Origin: Allacma fusca | Lineage: Eukaryota; Arthropoda; Collembola; Symphypleona; Sminthuridae | Assembly (NCBI GenBank): GCA_947179485.1 | Contig: OX359250.1 | Location: forward strand, 32,808,654 to 32,872,653 | DNA length: 64,000 nucleotides | Reading direction: 5' to 3' | Shown: piece after piece, positions 1 through 13,905 of the stretch | How positions within the stretch are numbered: the stretch's first letter is position 1 | Layout of the letters: the number at the start of each line of letters is the position of its first letter | Made by a program: the position numbers and the translations under genes | The notes under the pieces: model-generated | The model's input: only the letters and a program-made list of their open reading frames with translations | What the model was told of the DNA's origin: nothing | Database searches by the model: none

Positions 1-3000
1 ATACTGAAACTGCAAAACTGAAACTGCAAAACTGAAACTGCAAAACTGAAACTGCAAAACTGAAACTGCAAAACTGAAACTGCAAAACTGAAACTGCAAA
101 ACTGAAACTGAAACTGCAAAACTGAAACTGCAAAACTGAAACTGCAAAACTGAAACTGCAAAACTGAAACTGCAAAACTGAAACTGCAAAACTGAAACTG
201 CTATACTGAAACTGATAAACTGAAACTGAAACTGCAAAACTGAAACTGCAAAACTGAAACTGCAAAACTGGAACTGCAAAACTGAAACTGCTATGCTGAA
301 ACTGCAAAACTGAAACTGAAACTGCAAAACTGAAACTGAAAAACTGAAACTGAAAAACTGAAACTGAAAAACTGAAACTGAAAAACTGAAACTGCAAAAC
401 TGAAACTGCAAAACTGAAACTGCAAAACTGAAACTGCTATACTGAAACTGCAAAACTGAAACTGCTATACTGAAACTGCAAAACTGAAACTGAAACTGCA
501 AAACTGAAACTGCAAAACTGAAACTGCAAAACTGAAACTGCAAAACTGAAACTGCAAAACTGAAACTGCAAAACTGAAACTGCAAAACTGAAACTGCAAA
601 ACTGAAACTGCAAAACTGAAACTGCAAAACTGAAACTGCAAAACTGAAACTACAAAACTGGAACTGCAAAACTGAAACTGCAAAACTGAAAGTGCGAAAC
701 TGTAACTGGAAAACTGAAACTGCAAAACTGAAACTGCAAAACTGAAACTGCAAAACTGAAACTGCAAAACTGAAACTGCAAAACTGAAACTGCAAAACTG
801 AAACTGCAAAACTGAAACTGCAAAAAAGAAACTGCAAAACTGAAACTGCAAAACTGAAACTGCTATGCTGAAACTGCAAAACTGAAACTGAAACTGCAAA
901 ACTGAAACTGAAAAACTGAAACTGCAAAACTGAAACTACAAAACTGAAACTGCAAAACTGAAACTGCAAAACTGAAACTGCAAAACTGAAACTGCAAAAC
1001 TGAAACTGCAAAACTGAAACTGCTATGCTGAAACTGCAAAACTGAAACTGAAACTGCAAAACTGAAACTGCAAAACTGAAACTGCAAAACTGAAACTGCA
1101 AAACTGAAACTGCAAAACTGAAACTGCAAAACTGAAACTGCAAAACTGAAACTGCAAAATTGAATTAATATTTTAAAACTTCAAAAGTATAGTTGCAATT
1201 TTTAAACTGCAAAACTGAAACTGCAAAACTGAAACTGCAAAACTGAAACTGAAAAACAAAAATTGCAGAACTGAAACTGCAGAACTGAAAAAGCAAAACT
1301 GAAAAAGCAAAACTGAAAGTGCAAAACTGTAACTGGAAAACTAAAACTGCAAAACTGAAACTGCAAAACTGAAACTGAAACTGCAAAACTGAAACTGCAA
1401 AACTGAAACTGCAAAACTGAAACTGCAAAACTGAAACTGCAAAACTGAAACTGCTATACTGAAACTGATAAACTGAAACTGAAACTGCAAAACTGAAACT
1501 GCAAAACTGAAACTGCAAAACTGGAACTGCAAAACTGAAACTGCAAAACTGAAACTGCTATGCTGAAACTGCAAAACTGAAACTGAAACTGCAAAACTGA
1601 AACTGAACAACTGAAACTGAAAAACTGAAACTGCAAAACTGAAACTGCAAAACTGAAACTGCAAAACTGAAACTGCAAAACTGAAACTGCAAAACTGAAA
1701 CTGCAAAACTGAAACTGCAAAACTGAAACTGCTATACTGAAACTGCAAAACTGAAACTGAAACTGCAAAACTGAAACTGCAAAACTGAAACTGCAAAACT
1801 GAAACTGCAAAACTGAAACTGCAAAACTGAAACTGCAAAACTGAAACTGCAAAACTGAAACTGCAAAACTGAAACTGCAAAACTGAAACTACAAAACTGA
1901 AACTGCAAAACTGAAACTGCAAAACTGAAAGTGCGAAACTGTAACTGGAAAACTGAAACTGCAAAACTGAAACTGCAAAACTGAAACTGCTATCTTGAAA
2001 CTGCAAAACTGAAACTGCAAAACTGAAACTGCAAAACTGAAACTGCAAAACTGAAACTGCAAAACTGAAACTGCTATGCTGAAACTGCAAAACTGAAACT
2101 GAAACTGCAAAACTGAAACTGAAAAACTGAAACTGCAAAACTGAAACTACAAAACTGAAACTGCAAAACTGAAACTGCAAAACTCAAACTGCAAAACTGA
2201 AACTGCAAAACTGAAACTGCAAAACTGAAACTGCTATGCTGAAACTGCAAAACTGAAACTGAAACTGCAAAACTGAAACTGCAAAACTGAAACTGCAAAA
2301 CTGAAACTGCAAAACTGAAACTGCAAAACTGAAACTGGAAAACTAAAACTGCAAAACTGAAACTGCAAAACTGAAACTGCAAAACTGAAACTGCAAAACT
2401 GAAACTGCAAAACTGAAACTGCAAAACTGAAACTGCAAAACTGAAACTGCAAAACTGAAACTGAAAAACTGAAACTGCAAAACTGAAACTGCAAAACTGA
2501 AACTGCTATGCTGAAACTGCAAAACTGAAACTGAAACTGCAAAACTGAAACTGCAAAACTGAAACTGCAAAACTGAAACTGCAAAACTGAAACTGCAAAA
2601 CCGAAACTGCAAAATTGAATTAATATTTTAAAACTTCAAAAGTATAGTTGCAATTTTTAAACTGCAAAACTGAAACTGCAAAACTGAAACTGCAAAACTG
2701 AAACTGCAAAACTGAAACTGCAAAACTGAAACTGAAAAACTAAAATTGCAGAACTGAAACTGCAGAACTGAAAAAGCAAAACTGAAAAAGCAAAACTGAA
2801 AGTGCAAAACTGTAACTGGAAAACTAAAACTGCAAAACTGAAACTGCAAAACTGAAACTGCAAAACTGAAACTGCAAAACTGAAACTACAAAACTGAAAC
2901 TGCAAAACTGAAAGTGCGAAACTGTAACTGGAAAACTGAAACTGCAAAACTGAAACTGCAAAACTGAAACTGCAAAACTGAAACTGCAAACCTGAAACTG

Positions 3001-5340
3001 CAAAACTGAAACTGCAAAACTGAAACTGCAAAACTGAAACTGCAAAACTGAAACTGCAAAACTGAAACTGCAAAACTGAAACTGCAAAACTGAAACTGCA
3101 AAACTGAAACTGCAAAACTGAAACTGCAAAACTGAAACTGCAAAACTGAAACTGCAAAACTGAAACTGCAAAACTGAAACTGCTATACTGAAACTGCTTT
3201 ACTGAAACTGATAAACTGAAACTGAAACTGCAAAACTGAAACTGCAAAACTGAAACTGCAAAACTGAAACTGCAAAACTGAAACTGCAAAACTGAAACTG
3301 CAAAACTGAAACTGCAAAACTGAAACTGCAAAACTGAAACTGAAACTGCAAAACTGAAACTGCAAAACTGAAACTGCAAAACTGAAACTGCAAAACTGAA
3401 ACTGCAAAACTGAAACTGCAAAATTGAATTAATATTTTAAAACTTCAAAAGTATAATTGCAATTTTTAAACTGCAAAACCGAAACTGCAAAACTGAAACT
3501 GCAAAACTGAAACTGCAAAACTGAAACTGCAAAACTGAAACTGAAAAACTAAAATTGCAGAACTGAAACTGCAGAACTGAAAAAGCAAAACTGAAAAAGC
3601 AAAACTGAAAGTGCAAAACTGTAACTGGAAAACTAAAACTGCAAAACTGAAACTGCAAAACTGAAACTGCAAAACTGAAACTGCAAAACTGAAACTACAA
3701 AACTGAAACTGCAAAACTGAAAGTGCGAAACTGTAACTGGAAAACTGAAACTGCAAAACTGAAACTGCAAAACTGAAACTGCAAAACTGAAACTGCAAAC
3801 CTGAAACTGCAAAACTGAAACTGCAAAACTGAAACTGCAAAACTGAAACTGCAAAACTGAAACTGCAAAACTGAAACTGCAAAACTGAAACTGCAAAACT
3901 GAAACTGCAAAACTGAAACTGCAAAACTGAAACTGCAAAACTGAAACTGCAAAACTGAAACTGCAAAACTGAAACTGCAAAACTGAAACTGCTATACTGA
4001 AACTGATAAACTGAAACTGAAACTGCAAAACTGAAACTGCAAAACTGAAACTGCAAAACTGAAACTGCAAAACTGAAACTGCAAAACTGAAACTGCAAAA
4101 CTGAAACTGCAAAACTGAAACTGCCAAACTAAAACTGCAAAACTGAAACTGCAAAACTGAAACTGCAAAAATAAAACTGCAAAACTGTAACTGCAAAACT
4201 AAAACTGCAAAACTGAAATTGAAAAACTGTAACTGGAAAACTGCAACTACAAAACTGAAACTGCAAAACTGAAACTTCAAAATTGAAACTGCAAAAGTAA
4301 AACTACAAAATTTAAACTGCAAAACTGAAACTGAAAAACTGAAACTGCAAAACGGAAACTGCAAAACTGAAACTGAAACTGCAAAACTGAAACTGCAAAA
4401 CTGAAACTGCAAAACTGAAACTGCAAAACTGAAACTGCAAAACTGAAACTGCAAAACTGAAACTGCAAAACTGAAACTGCAAAACTGAAACTGAAAAACT
4501 GAAACTGCAAAACTGAAACTGCAAAACTGAAACTGCAAAACTGAAACTGCAAAACTGAAACTGCAAAACTGAAACTGCAAAACTGAAACTGCAAAACTGA
4601 AACTGCAAAACTGAAACTGCAAAATTGAAACTGCAAAACTGAAAGTGCAAACTAAAACTGCAAAACTGAAAGTGAAAAACTGTAACTGGAAAACTGAAAC
4701 TGCAAAACTGAAACTGCAAAATTGAATTAATATTTTAAAACTTCAAAAGTATAGTTGCAATTTTTAAACTGCAAAACTGAAACTGCAAAACTGAAACTAC
4801 AAAACTGAAACTGCAAAATTGAAACTGCAAAACTGAAACTGCAAAACTGAAATTGAAAAACTGAAACTGCAAAACGGAAACTGCAAAACTGAAACTGCAA
4901 AACTGAAACTGCAAAACTGAAACTGCAAAACTGAAACCGCAAAACTGAAACTGCAAAACTGAAACTGCAAAACGAAAACTGCAAAACTGAAACTGCCAAA
5001 CTAAAACTGCAAAACTGAAACTGCAAAACTGAAACTGCAAAACTGAAACTGCAAAACTAAAACTGCAAAACTAAAACTGCAAAACTGAAACTGCAAAACG
5101 GAAACTGCAAAACTGAAACTGCAAAACTGAAACTGCAAAACTGAAACTGCAAAACTGAAACTGCCAAACTGAAACTGCAAAACTGAAACTGCAAAACTGA
5201 AACTGCAAAACTGAAACTGCAAAACTGAAACTGCAAAACTGTAACTGGAAAACTGAAACTGTAAAACTGAAACTGCAAAACTGAAACTGCAAAACTGAAA
5301 CTGCAAAACTGAAACTTCAAAACTGAAACTGCAAAATTGA
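1..5340. repeat. 14-bp satellite, homogeneous block
   Basis: Nearly every base belongs to a tandem 14-bp unit, GCAAAACTGAAACT on the plus strand. Recurrent variants are an extra AAACTG hexamer (20-bp units), CTATACTG or CTATGCTG in place of CAAAACTG, and AAAGTGC. A non-repeat marker that starts ATTGAATTAATATTTT and ends GCAATTTTT recurs at about 1159, 2614, 3423 and 4721, and again at 7024, so longer blocks have been copied. The plus strand is very A-rich (7 of 14 bases) against 2 T, a strong strand asymmetry. The array is already running at base 1, so its left end is outside the window. Long minus-strand frames here are rejected as genes. Confidence 0.97.
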
Positions 5341-8300
5341 AATTGCAATTTTAAAACTGCAAAACTGAAACTGAAAAACTGAAACTGCAAAAAATAAATT
5401 GCAATTTTGAAACTGCACAATAAAAATTGCAATTTTGAAACTGCAAAATTGAAATTGCAATTTTCAAACTGCAAAACTGAAACTGTAAAACTGAAACTGC
5501 AAAATTGAATTGCGATTTGGAATCTGCAAAACTGAAATTGCAAAACTGAAACTGCAAAAATCAATTGCAATTTCCAAACTGCAAAATTGAAATTACAATT
5601 TTGAAACTGAAAAACTCAAACTGTAAAACTCAAACTGCAAAACTCAAACTGCAAAACTGAAACTTCAATACTTAAATTACAACTTTGACACTAAAAACAT
5701 TAAATTGCAATTTTGAAACTGCAAAACTCCGACCACAAAACTGAAACTGCAAAACTGAAACTGCAAAATTGAATTGCAATTTTGAAACTGCAATGTTGAA
5801 ACTGCAAGTTTGAAACTGCAAAACTAAAATTGCAATTTTCATACTGCAAAACTGAAACTGCGATACTTAAGTTGCAACTTTGAAACTGTGAAAATCAAAT
5901 ACAATTTCAAACTGTAAACTGAAACTGCAAAACCTAAACTGCAAAATTGAAATTGCAAAACTGAAACTGCAAAATTGAAATTTCAAATTTGAAACTGAAA
6001 TTGCAATTGCAATTTTCAAAGTGTTAACTGAAACAGCAAAATTGAAACTGTGAGCTGAAATACTGAAACGTCAAAAAATAAATTGCAATTTTGAAACTGC
6101 AAAATTAAAATTGCAATTTTGAAACTGAAACTACAAAACTAAACCTGCAAAACTGAAACTTCAAAACTGAAACTGCAAAATTGAAACTGCAATTTTAAAA
6201 CTGCAAAACTGAAACTGAAAAACTGAAACTGCAAAAAATAAATTGCAATTTTGGAACTGCAAAATTGAAATTGCAAAACTGCAACTGCAAAAAATAAATT
6301 GATATTTTCAAACTGCATAATTAAAATTACAATTTTGAAACTACAAAACTCAAACTTCAAAACTCAAACTTCAAAACTCAAACTTCAATACTTAAATTAC
6401 AAATTTGACACTAAAAACATTAAATTGCAATTTTGAAACTGCAAAACTGAAACTTCAAAATTAAATTGCAATTTTGAAACTGCAAAGTTGAAATTGCAAG
6501 TTTAAAACTGCAAAACTGAAATTGAAAAACTGTAACTGGAAAACTGCAACTACAAAACTGAAACTGCAAAACTGAAACTTCAAAATTGAAACTGCAAAAG
6601 TAAAACTACAAAATTTAAACTGCAAAACTGAAACTGAAAAACTGAAACTGCAAAACGGAAACTGCAAAACTGAAACTGAAACTGCAAAACTGAAACTGCA
6701 AAACTGAAACTGCAAAACTGAAACTGCAAAACTGAAACTGCAAAACTGAAACTGCAAAACTGAAACTGCAAAACTGAAACTGCAAAACTGAAACTGAAAA
6801 ACTGAAACTGCAAAACTGAAACTGCAAAACTGAAACTGCAAAACTGAAACTGCAAAACTGAAACTGCAAAACTGAAACTGCAAAACTGAAACTGCAAAAC
6901 TGAAACTGCAAAACTGAAACTGCAAAATTGAAACTGCAAAACTGAAAGTGCAAACTAAAACTGCAAAACTGAAAGTGAAAAACTGTAACTGGAAAACTGA
7001 AACTGCAAAACTGAAACTGCAAAATTGAATTAATATTTTAAAACTTCAAAAGTATAGTTGCAATTTTTAAACTGCAAAACTGAAACTGCAAAACTGAAAC
7101 TACAAAACTGAAACTGCAAAATTGAAACTGCAAAACTGAAACTGCAAAACTGAAATTGAAAAACTGAAACTGCAAAACGGAAACTGCAAAACTGAAACTG
7201 CAAAACTGAAACTGCAAAACTGAAACTGCAAAACTGAAACCGCAAAACTGAAACTGCAAAACTGAAACTGCAAAACGAAAACTGCAAAACTGAAACTGCC
7301 AAACTAAAACTGCAAAACTGAAACTGCAAAACTGAAACTGCAAAACTGAAACTGCAAAACTAAAACTGCAAAACTAAAACTGCAAAACTGAAACTGCAAA
7401 ACGGAAACTGCAAAACTGAAACTGCAAAACTGAAACTGCAAAACTGAAACTGCAAAACTGAAACTGCCAAACTGAAACTGCAAAACTGAAACTGCAAAAC
7501 TGAAACTGCAAAACTGAAACTGCAAAACTGAAACTGCAAAACTGTAACTGGAAAACTGAAACTGTAAAACTGAAACTGCAAAACTGAAACTGCAAAACTG
7601 AAACTGCAAAACTGAAACTTCAAAACTGAAACTGCAAAATTGAAATTGCAATTTTAAAACTGCAAAACTGAAACTGAAAAACTGAAACTGCAAAAAATAA
7701 ATTGCAATTTTGAAACTGCACAATAAAAATTGCAATTTTGAAACTGCAAAATTGAAATTGCAATTTTCAAACTGCAAAACTGAAACTGTAAAACTGAAAC
7801 TGCAAAATTGAATTGCGATTTGGAATCTGCAAAACTGAAATTGCAAAACTGAAACTGCAAAAATCAATTGCAATTTCCAAACTGCAAAATTGAAATTACA
7901 ATTTTGAAACTGAAAAACTCAAACTGTAAAACTCAAACTGCAAAACTCAAACTGCAAAACTGAAACTTCAATACTTAAATTACAACTTTGACACTAAAAA
8001 CATTAAATTGCAATTTTGAAACTGCAAAACTCCGACCACAAAACTGAAACTGCAAAACTGAAACTGCAAAATTGAATTGCAATTTTGAAACTGCAATGTT
8101 GAAACTGCAAGTTTGAAACTGCAAAACTAAAATTGCAATTTTCATACTGCAAAACTGAAACTGCGATACTTAAGTTGCAACTTTGAAACTGTGAAAATCA
8201 AATACAATTTCAAACTGTAAACTGAAACTGCAAAACCTAAACTGCAAAATTGAAATTGCAAAACTGAAACTGCAAAATTGAAATTTCAAATTTGAAACTG

Positions 8301-8827
8301 AAATTGCAATTGCAATTTTCAAAGTGTTAACTGAAACAGCAAAATTGAAACTGTGAGCTGAAATACTGAAACGTCAAAAAATAAATTGCAATTTTGAAAC
8401 TGCAAAATTAAAATTGCAATTTTGAAACTGAAACTACAAAACTAAACCTGCAAAACTGAAACTTCAAAACTGAAACTGCAAAATTGAAACTGCAATTTTA
8501 AAACTGCAAAACTGAAACTGAAAAACTGAAACTGCAAAAAATAAATTGCAATTTTGGAACTGCAAAATTGAAATTGCAAAACTGCAACTGCAAAAAATAA
8601 ATTGATATTTTCAAACTGCATAATTAAAATTACAATTTTGAAACTACAAAACTCAAACTTCAAAACTCAAACTTCAAAACTCAAACTTCAATACTTAAAT
8701 TACAAATTTGACACTAAAAACATTAAATTGCAATTTTGAAACTGCAAAACTGAAACTTCAAAATTAAATTGCAATTTTGAAACTGCAAAGTTGAAATTGC
8801 AAGTTTAAAACTGCAAAACTGAAATTG
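4202..8827. repeat. 2,303-bp tandem duplication inside the satellite
   Basis: The segment from about 4202 recurs 2,303 bases later, beginning about 6505. Six open frames in the first copy reappear at exactly +2,303 with identical translations, and the ATTGAATTAATATTTT marker at 4721 reappears at 7024. The match ends near 8827, where the second copy departs from the sequence that follows the first. Identity over 2.3 kb of otherwise variable satellite indicates a recent unequal exchange or an assembly duplication. Confidence 0.9.
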
Positions 8828-10589
8828 CAATTTTAAAACTGCACAACTGAAACTGCAATACTTAAGTTGCAACTTTGAAACTGAGAAAATAAAATACAAT
8901 TTCAAACTGTAAACTGAAACTGCAAAACCTAAACTGCAAAATTGAAATTGCAAAACTGAAACTGCAAAATTGAAATTTCAAATTTGAAACTAAAATTGTA
9001 ATTGCAATTTTCAGTGTTAACTGAAACAGCAAAATTGAAACTGTGAGCTGAAATACTGAAACGTCAAAAAATAAATTGCAATTTTGAAACTGCAAAATTA
9101 AAATTGCAATTTTGAAACTGAAACTACAAAACTAAACCTGCAAACTGAAACTTCAAAACTGAAACTGCAAAATTGAAATTGCAATCTAAAAACTGCAAAA
9201 CTGAAACTGAAAAACTGAAACTGCAAAATTAAAATTGCAATTTTGAAACTGAAACTACAAAACTAAACCTGCAAAACTGAAACTTCAAAACTGAAACTGC
9301 AAAATTGAAATTGCAATTTAAAAACTGCAAAACTGAAACTGAAAAACTGAAACTGCAAAAAATAAATTGCAATTTTGAAACAGCACAATTGAAGTTGCAA
9401 TTTTGAAACTGCAAAATTAAAATTGCAATTTTGAAACTGAAACTACAAAACTAAACCTGCAAAACTAAAACTTCAAAACTGAAACTGCAAAATTGAAATT
9501 GCAATTTTAAAACTGCAAAATTGAAACTGAAAAACTGAAACTGCAAAAAATAAATTGCAATTTTGAAACTGAAACTACAAAACTAAACCTGCAAAACTGA
9601 AACTTCAAAAGTGAAACTGCAAAATTGAAATTGCAATTTTAAAACTGCAAAACTGAAACTGAAAAACTGAAACTGCAAAAAATAAATTGCAATTTTGAAA
9701 CTGCACAATTGAAGTTGAAACTCAAACTAGAAAACTCAAACTGAAAAACTGAAACTTCAATACTTAAATTACAACTTTGGTACTAAAAACTAAAATTGCA
9801 ATTTTGAAACTGCAAAACTGAAACTACAAAACTGAAACTGCAAAACTGAAACTGCAAAATTGTGAGTTTCAACCTGCAAAATTGAAATTGCAATTTTCAA
9901 ACTGCAAAACTGAAACAGCAAAATTGTGAGAGTTTCAACCTGCAAAATTGAAATATCAATTTTCAAACTGCAAAACTGAAACTGAAAAACTGAAACTGCA
10001 AAATTAAAATTGCAATTTTGAAACTGAAACTACAAAACTAAACCTGCAAAACTGAAACTTCAAAACTGAAACTGCAAAATTGAAATTGCAATTTAAAAAC
10101 TGCAAAACTGAAACTTCAAAAGTGAAACTGCAAAATTGAAATTGCAATTTTGAAACTACAAAACTCAAACTTCAAAACTCAAACTTCAATACTGAAACTG
10201 CAAAATTAAATTGCAATTTTGAAACTGCAAAATTGAAATTACAATTTTGAAACTGAAAAACTCAAACTGCAAAGCTCAAACTTAAATACTTAAATTACAA
10301 CTTTGACACTAAAAACATTAAATTGCTATTTTGAAACTTCAAAACTGAAACTGCAAAACTGAAACTGCAAAATTAAATTGCAATTTTGAAACTGCAAAAC
10401 TGAAACTGCAAAATTAAATTGCAATTTTGAAACTGCAAAGTTGAAATTGCAAGTTTTAAACTGCAAAACTGAAACTGCAATTTTCATACTGCACAACTGA
10501 AACTGCAATACTTAAGTTGCAACTTTGAAACGGAGAAACTAAAATACAATTTCAAACTGTAAACTGAAACTGCAAAACCTAAACTGCAA

Positions 10590-13400
10590 AATTGAAATTG
10601 CAAAACTGAAACTGCAAAATTGAAATTTCAAATTTGAAACTAAAATTGCAATTGCAATTTTCAAAGTGTTAACTGAAACAGCAAAATTGAAACTTTGAGC
10701 TGAAATACTGAAACGTCAAAAAATAAATTGCAATTTTGAAACTGCAAAATTAAAATTGCAATTTTGAAACTGAAACTACAAAACTAAACCTACAAAACTG
10801 AAACTTCAAAACTGAAACTGCAAAACTGAAACTGCAATTTTAAAACTGCAAAACTGAAACTGAAAAACTGAAACTGCAAAAAATTAATTGCAATTTTGGA
10901 ACTGCAAAATTGAAATTGCAAAACTGCAACTGCAAAAAATAAATTGATATTTTCAAACTGCATTATTAAAATTACAATTTTGAAACTACAAAACTCAAAC
11001 TTCAGAACTCAAACTTCAATACTGAAACTGCAAAATTAAATTGCAATTTTGAAACTGCAAAGTTGAAATTGCAAGTTTAAAACTGCAAAACTGAAATTGC
11101 AATTTTCATACTGCACAACTGAAACCGCAATACTTAAGTTGCAACTTTGAAACTGTGAAACTAAAATACAATTTCAAACTGTAAACTGAAACTGCAAAAC
11201 CTAAACTGCAAAATTGAAATTGCAAAACTGAAACTGCAAAATTGAAATTGCAATTTTCAAACTGCAAAACTGAAACTGTAAAACTGAAACTGCAAAATTG
11301 AATTGCGATTTTGGAACTGCAAAATTGAAATTGCAAAACTGCAACTGCAAAAAATAAATTGCAATTTTCAAACTGCAAAATTGAAATTACAATTTTGAAA
11401 CTACAAAGCTCAAACTGCCAAGCTCAAACTTAAATACTTAAATTACAACTTTGACACTAAAAACATTAAATTGCAATTTTGAAACTGCAAAACGGAAACT
11501 GCAAAACTGAAACTGCAAAGTTAAATTGCAATTTTGAAACTACAAAGCTCAAACTGCCAAGCTCAAACTTCAATACTTAAATTACAACTTTGACACTAAA
11601 AACATTAAATTGCAATTTTGAAACTGCAAAACGGAAACTGCAAAACTGAAACTGCAAAATTAAATTGCAATTTTGAAACTGCAAAACTGAAACTGCAAAA
11701 CTGAAACTGCAAAATTAAATTGCAATTTTGAAACTGCAAAACTGAAACTGCAAAACTGAAACTGCAAAATTAAATTGCAATTTTGAAACTGCAAAGTTGA
11801 AATTGCAAGTTTTAAACTGCAAAACTGAAACTGCAATTTTCATACTGCACAACTGAAACTGCAATACTTAAGTTGCAACTTTGAAACGGAGAAACTAAAA
11901 TACAGTTTCAAACTGTAAACTGCAACTGCAAAACCTAAACTGCAAAAGTTAAATTGCAAAACTGAAACTGCAAAATTGAAATTGCAAAACTGAAACTGCA
12001 AAATTGAAATTTCAAATTTGAAACTAAAATTGCAATTGCAATTTTCAAAGTGTTAACTGAAACAGCAAAATTGAAACTTTGAGCTGAAATACTGAAACGT
12101 CAAAAAATAAATTGCAATTTTGAAACTGCAAAATTAAAATTGCAATTTTGAAACTGAAACTACAAAACTAAACCTACAAAACTGAAACTTCAAAACTGAA
12201 ACTGCAAAACTGAAACTGCAATTTTAAAACTGCAAAACTGAAACTGAAAAACTGAAACTGCAAAAAATTAATTGCAATTTTGGAACTGCAAAATTGAAAT
12301 TGCAAAACTGCAACTGCAAAAAATAAATTGATATTTTCAAACTGCATTATTAAAATTACAATTTTGAAACTACAAAACTCAAACTTCAAAACTCAAACTT
12401 CAATACTGAAACTGCAAAATTAAATTTCAAATTTGAAACTAAAATTGCAATTGCAATTTTCAAAGTGTTAACTGAAACAGCAAAATTGAAACTTTGAGCT
12501 GAAATACTGAAACGTCAAAAAATAAATTGCAATTTTGAAACTGCAAAATTAAAATTGCAATTTTGAAACTGAAACTACAAAACTAAACCTACAAAACTGA
12601 AACTTCAAAACTGAAACTGCAAAACTGAAACTGCAATTTTAAAACTGCAAAACTGAAACTGAAAAACTGAAACTGCAAAAAATTAATTGCAATTTTGGAA
12701 CTGCAAAATTGAAATTGCAAAACTGCAACTGCAAAAAATAAATTGATATTTTCAAACTGCATTATTAAAATTACAATTTTGAAACTACAAAACTCAAACT
12801 TCAAAACTCAAACTTCAATACTGAAACTGCAAAATTAAATTGCAATTTTGAAACTGCAAAGTTGAAATTGCAAGTTTAAAACTGCAAAACTGAAATTGCA
12901 ATTTTCATACTGCACAACTGAAACCGCAATACTTAAGTTGCAACTTTGAAACTGTGAAACTAAAATACAATTTCAAACTGTAAACTGAAACTGCAAAACC
13001 TAAACTGCAAAATTGAAATTGCAAAACTGAAACTGCAAAATTGAAATTGCAATTTTCAAACTGCAAAACTGAAACTGTAAAACTGAAACTGCAAAATTGA
13101 ATTGCGATTTTGGAACTGCAAAATTGAAATTGCAAAACTGCAACTGCAAAAAATAAATTGCAATTTTCAAACTGCAAAATTGAAATTACAATTTTGAAAC
13201 TACAAAGCTCAAACTGCCAAGCTCAAACTTAAATACTTAAATTACAGCTTTGACACTAAAAACATTAAATTGCAATTTTGAAACTGCAAAACGGAAACTG
13301 CAAAACTGAAACTGCAAAATTAAATTGCAATTTTGAAACTACAAAGCTCAAACTGCCAAGCTCAAACTTAAATACTTAAATTACAACTTTGACACTAAAA
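10590..13400. repeat. Higher-order satellite repeats (415 bp and about 1.8 kb)
   Basis: A block at 12,174-12,389 recurs at 12,589-12,804 (offset 415) with the same translation. A block at 11,106-11,378 recurs at 12,905-13,177 (offset 1,799). The 415-bp copy lies within the larger duplicated span, so the two duplications are nested. Confidence 0.8.
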
Positions 13401-13905
13401 ACATTAAATTGCAATTTTGAAACTGCAAAACGGAAACTGCAAAACTGAAACTGCAAAATTAAATTGCAATTTTGAAACTGCAAAACTGAAACTGCAAAAC
13501 TGAAACTGCAAAATTAAATTGCAATTTTGAAACTGCAAAGTTGAAATTGCAAGTTTTAAACTGCAAAACTCAAACTGCAATTTTCATACTGCACAACTGA
13601 AACTGCAATACTTAAGTTGCAACTTTGAAACGGAGAAACTCAAATACAATTTCAAACTGTAAACTGAAACTGCAAAACCTAAACTGCAAAATTGAAATTG
13701 CAAAACTGAAACTGCAAAATTGAAATTTCAAATTTGAAACTAAAATTGCAATTGCAATTTTCAAAGTGTTAACTGAAACAGCAAAATTGAAACTTTGAGC
13801 TGAAATACTGAAACGTCAAAAAATAAATTGCAATTTTGAAACTGCAAAATTAAAATTGCAATTTTGAAACTGAAACTACAAAACTAAACCTACAAAACTG
13901 AAACT

